18,050 bases of DNA from Discostella pseudostelligera (taxonomy: Eukaryota > Bacillariophyta > Thalassiosirophyceae > Thalassiosirales > Thalassiosiraceae): NCBI GenBank assembly GCA_036940085.1, contig JALLBK010000284.1, forward strand, positions 1 through 18,050, in the 5' to 3' direction. Under the pieces are notes generated by a model that saw only the letters and a list, made by a program, of their open reading frames with translations, had not been told where the DNA came from and did no database searches. Of this stretch, positions 8,213 through 18,050 are shown one piece after another. Numbering within the stretch: the first letter of the stretch is position 1; each line of letters begins with the position of its first letter. The position numbers were made by a program, and so were the translations under genes.

Positions 8213-11200
8213 ATGGTGAGTGAGGATTGAAGATTTTGTGGATGGACACGGTGTGTGTCAATTCAAATGATAATGCACTTTGTGGTGAACGCGATCGTTT
8301 GATTCATTGAATAGCATTCAATCTTCTCACTTCATCGTAGAATCGATTTACCGTCAACCATCGTAGTCATTCCAATAACAATATGTCTTCTCCAATGCCA
8401 TCGGTTGATGTTGGCAATGCAGCATTGGCACCCGCTGCCTCTTCCACGACGTCCTCTCCATTGAAGGCCATGGAATCGCAGTCGTCGGTAGCGTCGCCAT
8501 CGTCGGTGACGGGCGTGTGGAATAGGAATACGAGCAGTAAGACGATACTGCTCCAGTTGAAGGAGGAGAAGTCTAAGGGGCAAGAGCACACAGTTCAAAG
8601 CAATGACGATCCCAGTAGCAACAAGGTGGATCTGGAAGCAGCAGCAGAGGAAGAGGCAGCCGACTCGTCATCGATTACTAAATACACACACAGGACGCCA
8701 CTTCCAGTGTCACCTTCGAATGCCTACTCACTGCCAAACATGATAACAATTACAACATTGCCAGCGCCAACAGATGTCAAGAACAAGAGTCCAATATTCA
8801 TGAAGTGGGAACAAATGGCTGCGAAGAATAACACCAAAAATATCAATACTACTTCAGCCGTAGAAGTTGTCAATTCTCCAAATGAGGAACAAACTCCTAC
8901 GCCCATCACCCATTCGAATAATGTAGATAACAATGCGGAGAGCATTGCCGAATCATCGCCATCTCCTGTAGTTGCGTACAATGGCAAGAGATGGTCGACA
9001 CCCAAACCTCATGCCGTCGCCGACGAGGAGATGCAAACTACTCTAGAGGAGGTTACCAACAAGATCTCACCAACTTCGGCTATTGTCAAAATCGAAAACA
9101 TCACATCACCATCCGCTGGAATTAGCAAGCGATGGCCACCGCCCAAGCAACCTCCTGCAGACAAGGAAGTAGAGTTTACTTCACCGATCGAGAACTCACC
9201 GCCTTTGGAAATCGTCAATTCTCCTACCGACCAGAATGCTTCGACTGCATCTAAACTTAATGAGAATAGCAAGAACAGCATTGCTGCTAAATCATCAGCA
9301 TCAGTATCAGCTCCTGGAATCGCTTATACTGGCAGAAGATGGTCGCCACCCAAACCTCCCGCTATTGAGCAGAAGAACGGTACGTCCACCGAAACCACCA
9401 ACACGATCACGCCCACCACCATCGTTCAACTCGATGCAATCAACAAGGAGAGTAACCTCGAATCATCGTCACTTTCTGGAATTCGCAAGCGATTGCCTCC
9501 ATCCAAATCTCCTGCAAGTGAGGAGGAGGAGAAGAAAGAGAATATTACTTCGCTTGAGACCACCAACCAAATCTCGCCACCCGTAGAAGTTGAGGAAAAA
9601 CAGACTCCTGCGCCCATCACCAAAGTTGAAGCCAACGACACGGAGAGCAATGTCAAATCATCGTCACCTCCTGGAATCAGTAGGCGATGGCCGCCTTCCA
9701 AAATCCCTGCAAACGAAGAGGAGAAGGAGGTATCGTCGCTTGTGACAACCAACAAGGACATTCCAACATTGGGAACTGTCGATGAGAAACAGACTCCTGT
9801 TCCCGTCATCAAAATGAATGCAAACAGCGCGGAAAGCAAAGTCAAATCGTCGACACCACCTGGAATCGTCAAGCGATGGCCACCTTCCAACATCAGCACA
9901 AACGAGGAGAAGCAGATGCCTTCGTCTACGGCTATCAAAGAGGCTATTCCAACCGTTGAAACCAATTCGTCCACCGTCAATGATACCGAAACGCCAACGA
10001 CTGTCTACACTAGTAAGCGATGGACACAGCCCAACGAGGCGACTACTACTAAACCAACGGCCAATAAGTTAAAGCGAAGATGGCCCCCGACTCCACAGGA
10101 CGACAAGAAAGAGGAACAAGCTGAAGGAGAAACTAACGTGGAGGGTGTGTTGGGTGTTGGAACGCAATCGGAATTTCGCACATTGGTTGTAAATCTGGTC
10201 TGCAAGTGTGAGTATTAATGAATTTGATCTGCTTCCTCATCTTTGCATTTCCACTTCCCTTCTCTAATCGCATCCGCGTTCAAATAATTCACTGATTCAT
10301 ATGCATTGTTGGGTGCAGTTATGCCCACTGAAGTTGACAATGTCGACGAGTTGATTGAGGAATACGAAGGACGCGAGGCTGAACTCCTGGATATCCTCAC
10401 CTCCATGCAACAGGTGAATGGTGACTGCGAGGTTGGGGTCGACGATAGTGGCAATGGCGAATCCATCTGCACTAATAAGACAGAGCCAGCGTCGAATACG
10501 ACGAAGGAGGTGCTTAGCATGGCGTCGACGGCAGGGCATCCTTTCGATGAGGAGACTGCTTATGCTGTCGTTGGCAATGGAGGAGAACGAGAGGAAGAAG
10601 ATGGGGATGACCAGAGGTCGGACAAGGAGGTGCGGCCTAAGTGCAGCAGACGAACATTAATCGTGGTTGCCGTTACGTCGTGTCTGTTCTTGGCGGGTGT
10701 GGCAATAGCATTGGGCTCCACCTTTGGGTTCGATATCTTCGGTGAACCTTCCGAAAGCGCGTCGTTCACCGCCCGCGATGACAGTGATATGGGCATTGCC
10801 ACCGGCGTCTTTTCTGGCGCAACGCAGGTGCCTACTCCTTCACCTAACGAGAACAACAATTCATTGACTTTGATGGAGTGCGATTCCGAGGAGATTATTC
10901 AGGAACTGGGCCTAACAAGTCTTGCGGCAAGCTATCCAAAGATAGCCATTGATGGAGATCAGGCAATCGTTGCGTCCGGATCGGGATATGTCGCCTTCTT
11001 CGCTTTGGACTCGGCAACCAGCACCTGGACTCGGACCGCACTGTTTGGCCTCATGGTGAACGTTGGCGAAATTACATCCGTCGCAATTTATGGGAATACC
11101 GCCGTCATTGGTGCGCCGAAAGCCACGACGGACCTCAGTGCCTACCGCGATGAACCACTCGAGACTGGTGCTATATTCATCTATGAAAAGCTGGATCCAA

Positions 11201-12790
11201 CGTCGAGTTACTCATGGGAACAAAAGAATGGGCCTTATGTCCCGAACGAGTATACTAAGAGTGTGACCATGGACAAGTTTGACGATGCAAACTTCGGCAC
11301 ATCCGTAGATATCTATGACGATATGATTGTCGCTAGTGCCCCTCCAGAATCTAATAACAGAGGTAGTGTCACAGTCTTCAAAAAGGACTCTGAGTCGAAC
11401 GAATGGGTTCAAATGATTCGACTACTTCCTCCGGATTCGTTGACGTGTGGATCGAAATTCTATGGGTATTCTGTGCAGATAAACGAAGATATGATCGTGG
11501 CCTCTTCTGACTGTGATGTCAATATTGTATTGTATCAGATCGATCGTTCGGCTGGTGAAATTCAATTGATGAAGTTCCAGGAGTTGGAATATGTCGATGC
11601 TGGATATGGTGCCATCAGTTCCATTACTATTGGTGAGAGACATCTCGCATACTCAACCGTCAGAGGAGGATTAATAACTTTCCAACGAGAGAGTCAAGAT
11701 ATGAAGTTTGTCTTGAGTCAAGAGCTGGGTTTTGAGTTCGTATCAGATCCCGATCCACTGTATGAGTACCCGTTGACATCGGACGAGAATTTAATGGCAT
11801 TGTCGGTGGCAAATAATGTGATTCTGTATACTCGTAACATGACCAGTCAAGAATGGATTCAAGAATCGTTGGTCCTACCAAGCCAGGGAGATTTTGCCGG
11901 ATATACTGCAGCATCTGCCGCCATATCGAATGGCATTTTAATGGCGGCCGATCAGCTTGAAGTTCGTGCACACGATTTCATGAGCTGCATAGTCAAGACT
12001 GCTTTAGAATCAAGTATAGTGGCTTCACCTGCAAGTAGCCCAACTGTTGGTGAAAATACGACCTCCGACTGCTTTCCAGTTGATGTCATTGTTACCTTGG
12101 ACGAACATCCTTCGGACACTCGATGGGAGATAATTCCTCAGGGTGAAAGTACAGCAACGGCAGTTGCCAGTTCGCCAGCGTACGTTGATTCTTTGGCATT
12201 TACTCAAGCAGATACTCAGACCGTGTGCTTACCGGAAGGAACATATGACTTTACCATCTATGATGATTATGACGGTGAAACGTGAGTACAATACTAGCAC
12301 ACTATACAATGATGAAATTTGCTGCTTCACTCACGCATCTTACTGTCGTTATTTCAGCAGCAGCGATTGGTTTGAGGTTTCTTTCCGTCTTCAATTTGAT
12401 GATGAGGAGGTTGGCAGTGGAGAATCATTTGGAAGGAACAAAACCGTAACCTTTTCTACACCTACCTCTGATGAGTGTTATGCAGTAATTATCGACCTGA
12501 AATTTGATAGGTACGCTCAGGATGAAAGTTGGAACATTACACAAGATGGTGCGGTCGTGGCTAGCTCGTCGCCATTTGCTGATGGCGTGACCGAAGATGT
12601 GCAGGAACTTTGTTTGCCTGAAGGCGATTATGTCTTTACGATCTATGATGCGTATGGTGATGGGCTATGTTGTGAGTGGGGAGAGGGAAGCTACAGTGTC
12701 AGAACCGACGAGGAAGATATAATTGCAGAGGGCGCAGAATTCGGACCAAGTGAGAGCCGAGAGTTCACCCTCCCCGTTTCTTCGCGATAG
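8213..12790 (+). CDS. Large single-pass membrane protein: RW-P repeats, acidic helical segment, TM helix, seven-blade FG-GAP-like propeller, tandem C-terminal repeats
   Basis: Proposed exons are 8213-8215, 8341-10207, 10319-12281 and 12358-12790 (1421 aa; 1406 if translation starts at ATG 8383). All introns are GT-AG: 8216-8340, 10208-10318 and 12282-12357, each with a GTGAGT donor. The second joins VVNLVCK to FMPTEVDNVDELIEEYEGRE in frame; the third joins DDYDGET to SSDWFEVSF in frame. Domains in long-form numbering: residues 216-585 carry about eight (K/R)RWPPxK-type repeats in a Ser/Thr/Pro/Glu-rich cytosolic region; about 625-655 is an acidic helical segment (EGREAELLDIL); 736-757 is a TM helix after KCSRR; 824-1171 has seven propeller-like repeats, each of the type (S/A)xxIxxxxxVxxAP; from 1208 come two repeats around CLPEG(T/D)Y(D/V)FTIYD, the second with GDGLCC. 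There is no signal peptide, so a signal-anchor with the C-terminus outside is likely, supported by the positive charges before the helix. Adhesion or cell-surface recognition is inferred. Confidence 0.75.
8983..10092 (+). repeat. Protein-level tandem repeat region, consensus (K/R)RWPPxKxPA
   Basis: Motif copies start near 8983, 9124, 9330, 9484, 9679, 9868, 10012 and 10072. Examples are SKRWPPPKQPPA, GRRWSPPKPPA, SRRWPPSKIPA and VKRWPPSNIST. One copy (RKRLPPSKSPA) has lost the Trp. Linkers of about 45-65 aa also recur (E-E-K-x-x-(S/T)-x-x-TTN and K-Q-TP-(A/V)-P-(I/V)-x-K), so whole units were duplicated. Spacing is 141, 206, 154, 195, 189, 144 and 60 nt, so the array is old and uneven. Confidence 0.8.
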
Positions 12791-12894
12791 TTCAGATAGC
12801 ATCGATCGTATTCTGTCGTAGGTATTTGTATGGTGAAATCATTGTTCTAGGATAAACTCTAGTATTCATAATAAGTCTCTGTTATACTTTCAGA

Positions 12895-15800
12895 CTAAAC
12901 GTCTTTCAACCTTAATCTCGGGAGCACATTCATCGCTTGCAGCTCCTGGAACAACAACTTGCACGCGTAAGGTAATCTGATATCTGCAACTTTCTCCCCA
13001 CTCCGACAAAATTGACACCAATTCTGGTACTGCAGCAACCCGCAACTCAAACAAACACTTGCGGAGAATGCATCGCTTGAATGCATAAGCCGTTCCATAA
13101 TAAGATTGCTCGCACCGTAAGCGATTAGACAGTCACGCTCCATTTCACCAAGCCGAAGCCCTCCATCACGCGAGCGGCCTTCAGTGGGTTGGCGTGTTAA
13201 AACAGCACGCGGACCTCTGGATCGGGCGTGCATCTTGTCCAACACCATATGTTTCAACTTCTGATAGAAGCAAGGGCCAGAGAAAATGTAGGCCTGGCGG
13301 AGATTGGCGTCAAACCGACGTTAGTAAATACTCCTCGTCGAAAGCAAACTTTTCATATGCGAATGTGGACTTACATCGAGAGGTGCTCCATTGACACCAC
13401 TGTAAAAGACGTCTTTTCCAGTGTAATTAAATCCGTTTCGAATCAATGCAAGTTCAGCACTCTGAACTGTATCAGTTGAGCCAAACTCTTCACCAAATGC
13501 TGAAGCATAGGCCTGCCGACCTTCAAAGACTCCAGCCTTCCCTACGAGAGCTTCAATTAGCTTCCCAACAGTCATACGACTGGGAAATCCATGGGGATTC
13601 TGGTTGAACAAGTAGAGATGAGAATATTCAGATGAAAATGTCCAAATAGTGAGAAATATCATCATGAACATTATATTCTCACCATAATCAGATCTGGTGA
13701 TATGCCCATCTCGTTGAACGGCATGTCAACTTGTCCAACAATGAGGCCGCAGACTCCTTTTTGCCCATGACGAGAGGCAAATTTGTCTCCAAGCTCTGGC
13801 CGGCGTACTTGCCTCATCATGACCTTGATACTGAAAACGGAAATCGATAGTGTATGATGAGATTGGCCGAGCTAACGGCAGGTTCACACTAGATGACAAC
13901 GACTCACAGAAATTGCTCGTTTTCATTGGATGAGATAAGGACTCGGTCAACATAAGACGGTGCACTGGACCGATACGAATGCCCTGCGTACTTGTAGTCG
14001 ACCTGCCTCAACTTCTCCACTGGCGTGCTTGTATCAGCCGGTGCTGAAAAGAATTTGAAGATGAGTGGTGTTTTGTTTAGGAAACAAGCGGATCCAAGTT
14101 TGATTCCTCACAGTTGTACTCACATTCCTTGTTCACCATAATAGTTCCGTTCTCCAGAAGTTCCCCTACCATGCATAATCCATCCTTATCAACTGCCCGA
14201 TAGCGTGCATACCGTTTATCGTCTTCTCCGTCGGGAAAAGATTGGGGGTCAGGAGCACCAAGGGTACGATCAACTGTACCGTTTTGATAACGCCTGACGC
14301 TAGCTTGTTGCTTCTTGAGCACCATACATCGACCAAATCCACGATCTATGGAGGCTTTGTTCAGCACTACTGCATCTTCAATATCATATCCACTATATGA
14401 CATTACAGCAATGCAAGCGTTCTGGCCAGCAGGAACGCTGTCGAAGTTGACTAAATCCAGAGTTCTTGTTTTTACCATTGGCTTATGAGGGTAAATCATG
14501 GTGTAGATAAGTCCATCAAAGCGAGCATATTGATTGATGCCGATTGTGCCGATGGCTTGTTTGCCCATGGCAGACTGATAAGTATTCCTAAGAAGTCGAT
14601 GGATTACGGGTGAGTGAAAGCACAAGATTGAGCTGCATGCTAAGACAATGAGAGTCTTCCCAGAGATGCAAGAGACGTACCTGGGACTTTGGTTGTGATG
14701 AGGGTTCGGGATAAGACCAGCCACAACGCCCAACAATGTCATTGGATCAATCTCCAGGTGCGTGTAAGCCATCCACTCCCTCACTCTTCCTGCTTTGATG
14801 TCTTCGCCGACAGCACGTCTTCTGACCTCCAATTCTCTCTCAGCGATGGCGATTAAACAATTGTTTTCTTCATTCACATCAATGTACTCTACAACCCCTT
14901 GTCTAAGGAGATCTTTAATGTGAATCGTCCCCAATGCTAAACCCTCAATGTGGACTTGTTTCAATCGAGGCAGAGAAGTTCTCTCGTCGACAATGATCAA
15001 TGGACGACATACCCTTCCACCATCAGTTGCAATATGAACCGCCTTCTGTCCATCATGGAGATAAACACTGACAAATTCACCCACTTGACCCTGACGACGC
15101 AACGTCCGCAGACTTTTCACAAGCCACATGGGGCGTGTGTGTACCCCGAGGATTAGACCGTTCAAAAGAATTAGATATGCGTTCCTTGAGTGAATTTCAT
15201 GCCCCGACAGTAACCTTACGTCTTCAACACCTAAATCTCGACACAGCCGCTCAATCGGCCCCGACTCTTCGTCCGTTGTGATATGCGCCAACAAAGCCAG
15301 ATTTTTCACCAGTCCACACGCCTCTCCCTCTGGTGTATCGGCGGGGCAAAGCATTCCCCATTGGCTAGCTTGCAATGACCTAGGTCCAGAAACCTTACGC
15401 GTCTTTTCGAATTGAGAGTTCACCCTCGTCATCATCCCCAATGCACTCATATAACTTAGACGAGACAAGACTTGTGTCACGCCCGCCCTTTCCATACGGA
15501 AGCGTTTCAGGACCCAGTTGCCGCTGGATATGGCTGACATCATTCCATAGGTGATTGAATCAGGTCTAATGGTTTTGATGACATCAAAAGCTTGTGCCCG
15601 ATTAGGCTTGGAGAGTACCATATCAGTTTGTTTCTTCAGGTCACTGTTGAAATGCTTGAACAGATCCTCGAACAATAACGAAAGTAAACTGCCCGCCAAC
15701 TCTAAACGCTTGTTTCCATAGTAATCTTTGTCATCCAAAGAGCTCTTCCCTAGTTGGACCATCACCAATCGCCGCACGATATGCCCAATGTAGATTACTT

Positions 15801-17753
15801 TCGCACGAAAGTCAAAGTTCAGCACGGGAACATGACTTAGGACAACATTTGCCAACACATCCCGAGCTTCATCCTCTGGGCTCAACTTCCTTGTACTCGC
15901 ATATGGGCTCTTACCCCAAGTCAACGCACTCTTCGCTCGCATCTTATTGCCGATGTATCGAAGGGCCTGCTTTTGAGTGGCAATATTCAATCGAGTGGGC
16001 TCCTCCAAACTCAGAGCTAACGAATCCACCACCTCTCGCTCCGATCCTACACTTTGGACGAACTCCAAGTCGCTCTCTACCCCCATGGCCTTGATTGCAA
16101 CACAAATTGGCACATCTTCTGCCAACGTGTTATGCTTCAAGAAAAGTCGCCCATTCTTAATGAAAATGTAAGCCTTCGATTTTCGCTCCCTCGTGGAACT
16201 GGTAATCGACGCAGACACACAGCCCGTCTTGGAATCCTCCTCGATGATTACTCTGTTCTTGGATAGCTGCTCTTGAATCAGAATCACCTTCTCAACCCCC
16301 TTGACGATAAAGTATCCTCCAGGATCATATGGACATTCCTTCATCTGCGCTAGTTCTCGTTCCGACTTGCCCCGTAACAAACATTTCGATGAACGAAGCA
16401 TGATGGGCATACGACCAATCGTAACCTTCTTCTTAACAACAATCTGTCTACCTCGTGTGTATCGGACATTGACATAAATGGGTGCGCTGTAGGTGCAATC
16501 ACGTAGTCGGCACTGGAAGGGAGTGGTTTGTGTAGTGGCGTACGAATCTTCGTCGATGCTAGGCTCGCCGACCCAGCAATCCGTGTAACGCAGGTAGAAT
16601 TTCGGATCGTGGTCGGATCTAATTTCACAGGCGGAGGGTGACTGCAAAGTGGTGATGCGAAAACGGGGGCATCATTAGATACAGCAACGAAGAGCAAACC
16701 AGAATGTCACCGTAACCAAGAAATCTTCATTTGTCTTTCATCTCTCACCTGAACAATCTGCTTCATCTCAACACTAACAAAATGATCAAACGAATCAATA
16801 TGCTGTTTCATCAACCCTCTTAATTTCAAGAAGTGGGGCAATACCCTCCATTTCTCACGAAGACTGCCAATGGGTGCATCGAGTGGCGTACGCGAGGCTC
16901 CATACTCGTGCCCATCAGAGGCATGGTGATGTGGTGTCGTAGATACACCATCGTTGTTGTTGTTGATGTCGTAGTCAATGTTCTCCATACGAGCCAGGGC
17001 CATGCGACGTTGGGCAAGTTCCGCCTGAAGAGCGGCTTCTTCTTCTGGTTCCAAGTATTCCCCGGCTACGGCTGCGTTCTGATGTTGCTGAGGTTGTTTC
17101 TTCGATTTGGTGCTCACTTTGTCACCAAAACCAAAATCATCATTATCATCATGTTGCACAGTTGCCGAAGACGAGGAAGGATATGGGCCATCCAATTCCA
17201 CAATACGTCCCCCAATAGGAATACCATCGACTTGTCGAATTTCATGATTTCCCAAGATATGATCAAATCCCTCCTTGGGGAATGTGCCCCGCTTTAATGG
17301 ATCGGAACGAATTTTGGCCCATCCCTCATTATCCATTCGTTGCTGCTGCTGCTGCTGCTGTCGTGGTTGTAGTTTTTGTTGATGATCTGGTGGCGATCGG
17401 TCCAATAAATGTCCTGGAGGGGTAGCACGGACATACCCGACTACTGGCAACTTACTGTTCATGTTATTATTGCCGTCGTCGTCGTCATGCCCTCCCTCAC
17501 TCGAAGAATCAGTAGTAGCACGCTGCTGCTGCTGCTTTTGCAGCAGCAGGGGAAGATTCCTCCGTGGGTAGATCACCTTGCTGTTTGCCTCCACTCTCCC
17601 CTTCGTTTTAGCCTTTGCGTCGTCGTTCATGAATAATTTTGAACCGTCATCTCCACCGGTATTGATGTCAATGTCGTCTTGTTGGACATCTTCCACTTTG
17701 ACCCGTCGACCAGCAGCGCCGCCAGGAGACTTCTTGCTGGCTCTGGGTGGCAT
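12895..17753 (-). CDS. RPC2: DNA-directed RNA polymerase III second-largest subunit (RPC2/POLR3B) with long N-terminal extension
   Basis: Seven exons on the minus strand: 17753-16749, 16641-14681, 14587-14124, 14043-13908, 13830-13683, 13599-13375 and 13293-12895; 1445 aa in total. All introns are GT-AG and 77-107 nt. This is the beta-like core subunit of nuclear Pol III, which makes tRNA, 5S rRNA and U6. Pol III identity rests on [20 protein letters not shown] near residue 297 and [14 protein letters not shown], both typical of RPC2 rather than RPB2 or RPA2. Universal motifs are intact: [16 protein letters not shown] (from 985), YDIEDA with E1059-D1060, SRHGQKG (1208-1214), GEMERD (1362-1367) and the C-terminal zinc site C1394-x2-C1397-x8-C1406-x2-C1409. 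Animal and fungal RPC2 are about 1130-1150 aa, so the extra length is the first 295 or so residues: low-complexity, with two poly-Gln tracts, a basic patch and acidic runs. The 3' end converges on the membrane-protein gene, with 104 nt between stops. Confidence 0.93.
17340..17363 (-). repeat. CAG-type tract encoding poly-Gln in RPC2
   Basis: Seven CAG-related triplets on the minus strand give a Gln run in the RPC2 N-terminal extension. A second, shorter tract lies at about 17522-17540. Both are length-variable by nature and lie outside the conserved polymerase core. Confidence 0.8.
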
Positions 17754-17968
17754 GATGATGATGATGATTTACACACCTTGATATCCGTCGTCCCCGCTGT
17801 TGCTATATTGCGCTCATGCTGGGTGTTGAGTTTTGATGTGTCTGCGGCGGCGGCGGCGGCATGATGGCAAGGATGCGTGCAGTATCATGTATGGTATGCT
17901 CTAGAGAGAGCATGCAGGGGGATGTTGTGGTGACAAAGATCCATATTTGGGTTTGGCGATGTTCTTAC
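17754..17968. other. 5' flank of RPC2
   Basis: Short upstream region. It starts with a run of ATC/CAT triplets directly before the RPC2 ATG (17754-17768), and has a GGC repeat at 17844-17860 and a perfect 7-bp hairpin (ATGCTCT-AGAG-AGAGCAT, 17896-17913). No coding signal is seen. Confidence 0.4.
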
Positions 17969-18050
17969 CAATCCATGTCGTTAAAATGATCGCCAGGATT
18001 CTCTGCGGATGATGGGCAGACCTCCAACGGCATCAACTTCTTCCACGTGG
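17965..18050 (-). CDS. Possible 3' end or exon of another minus-strand gene, partial
   Basis: From the right edge the minus strand reads TWKKLMPLEVCPSSAENPGD and then HFNDMDW, followed by either an in-frame TAA (17965-17967) or a donor TG|GTAAGA (donor 17963-17968). The composition is protein-like, but at about 27 codons no family can be named. If the TAA is used, the gene ends about 210 nt upstream of the RPC2 start in tandem orientation. Confidence 0.3.
   Translation of the reverse strand, partial: TWKKLMPLEVCPSSAENPGDHFNDMDW

Noticed and set aside
9426..9980. Minus-strand open frame of 184 codons with repeated GGHRL(T/L)IP motifs
   Set aside because: It is the antisense image of the RW-P repeat array of the plus-strand gene; the repetition is inherited from the coding strand.
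10306..10320. Separate start of the propeller protein at 10306 (MLGAV...)
   Set aside because: These codons lie in intron 2, just before the GTGCAG acceptor at 10318. The upstream exon joins in frame and continues the same protein.
12143..12357. Independent gene starting at 12143 for the C-terminal repeat
   Set aside because: Its first part is out of frame with the exon it overlaps and then runs through intron 3; the spliced junction at 12281/12358 explains the true coding part.
16833..17297. Plus-strand open frame of 154 codons opposite RPC2 exon 1
   Set aside because: Antisense of the low-complexity RPC2 extension; it lacks any domain, and RPC2 is clearly coding on the other strand.
1..18050. 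tRNA genes, CRISPR arrays, transposons or viral genes
   Set aside because: B-box-like strings such as GGTTCAAATGATTC (11405) lie within coding exons without a tRNA fold. No regular spaced repeats, terminal inverted repeats with a transposase, or reverse transcriptase motifs were seen.

Overview
The window looks like nuclear DNA of a diatom, probably a centric one. This is inferred from compact genes with short spliceosomal introns (76-125 nt, mostly GTGAGT or GTAAGT donors), low-complexity N-terminal extensions, a large membrane protein with a cytosolic repeat region and an extracellular beta-propeller, and a eukaryotic RNA polymerase III subunit. No bacterial, viral or transposase gene was recognised, and I saw no tRNA, rRNA or CRISPR array.

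Layout. Positions 1-873 (minus) hold the 3' part of a BRO1-domain (ESCRT-associated) gene that runs off the left edge and carries an apparent frameshift. Positions 1595-1875 hold a cluster of E2F-like sites followed by a diverged copy of the promoter and start region of the gene at 4963. Positions 2125-4058 (minus) hold two tandem, differently broken copies of an EXD1-like 3'-5' exonuclease/KH-domain gene. Positions 4963-6237 (plus) encode a disordered protein with two SUMO-interacting-like motifs, an RG box and a C-terminal psi-K-x-E motif, behind a repeated E2F-like/ACGTGGC promoter. Positions 6728-7416 (plus, one intron) encode a 197-aa secreted or plastid-type protein with a conserved-looking Cys-rich C-terminus. 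Positions 8213-12790 (plus, three introns) form a single gene that looks like three separate reading frames until spliced. It encodes about 1421 aa: RW-P repeats, an acidic helical segment, one transmembrane helix, a seven-blade propeller and two C-terminal repeats. Positions 12895-17753 (minus, seven exons) encode the second-largest subunit of RNA polymerase III (RPC2/POLR3B family) with an unusual extension of about 295 aa at the N-terminus. The right edge may hold the 3' end or an exon of another minus-strand gene.

The genes do not form an evident pathway. The main themes are three clusters of E2F-like sites within 5 kb, a zone of gene decay and duplication in the first 4.1 kb, and two highly modified proteins (the spliced membrane protein and the extended Pol III subunit) whose 3' ends converge about 100 nt apart. 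All splice models come from GT-AG sites, reading frame and family alignment by eye; no transcript evidence was available.
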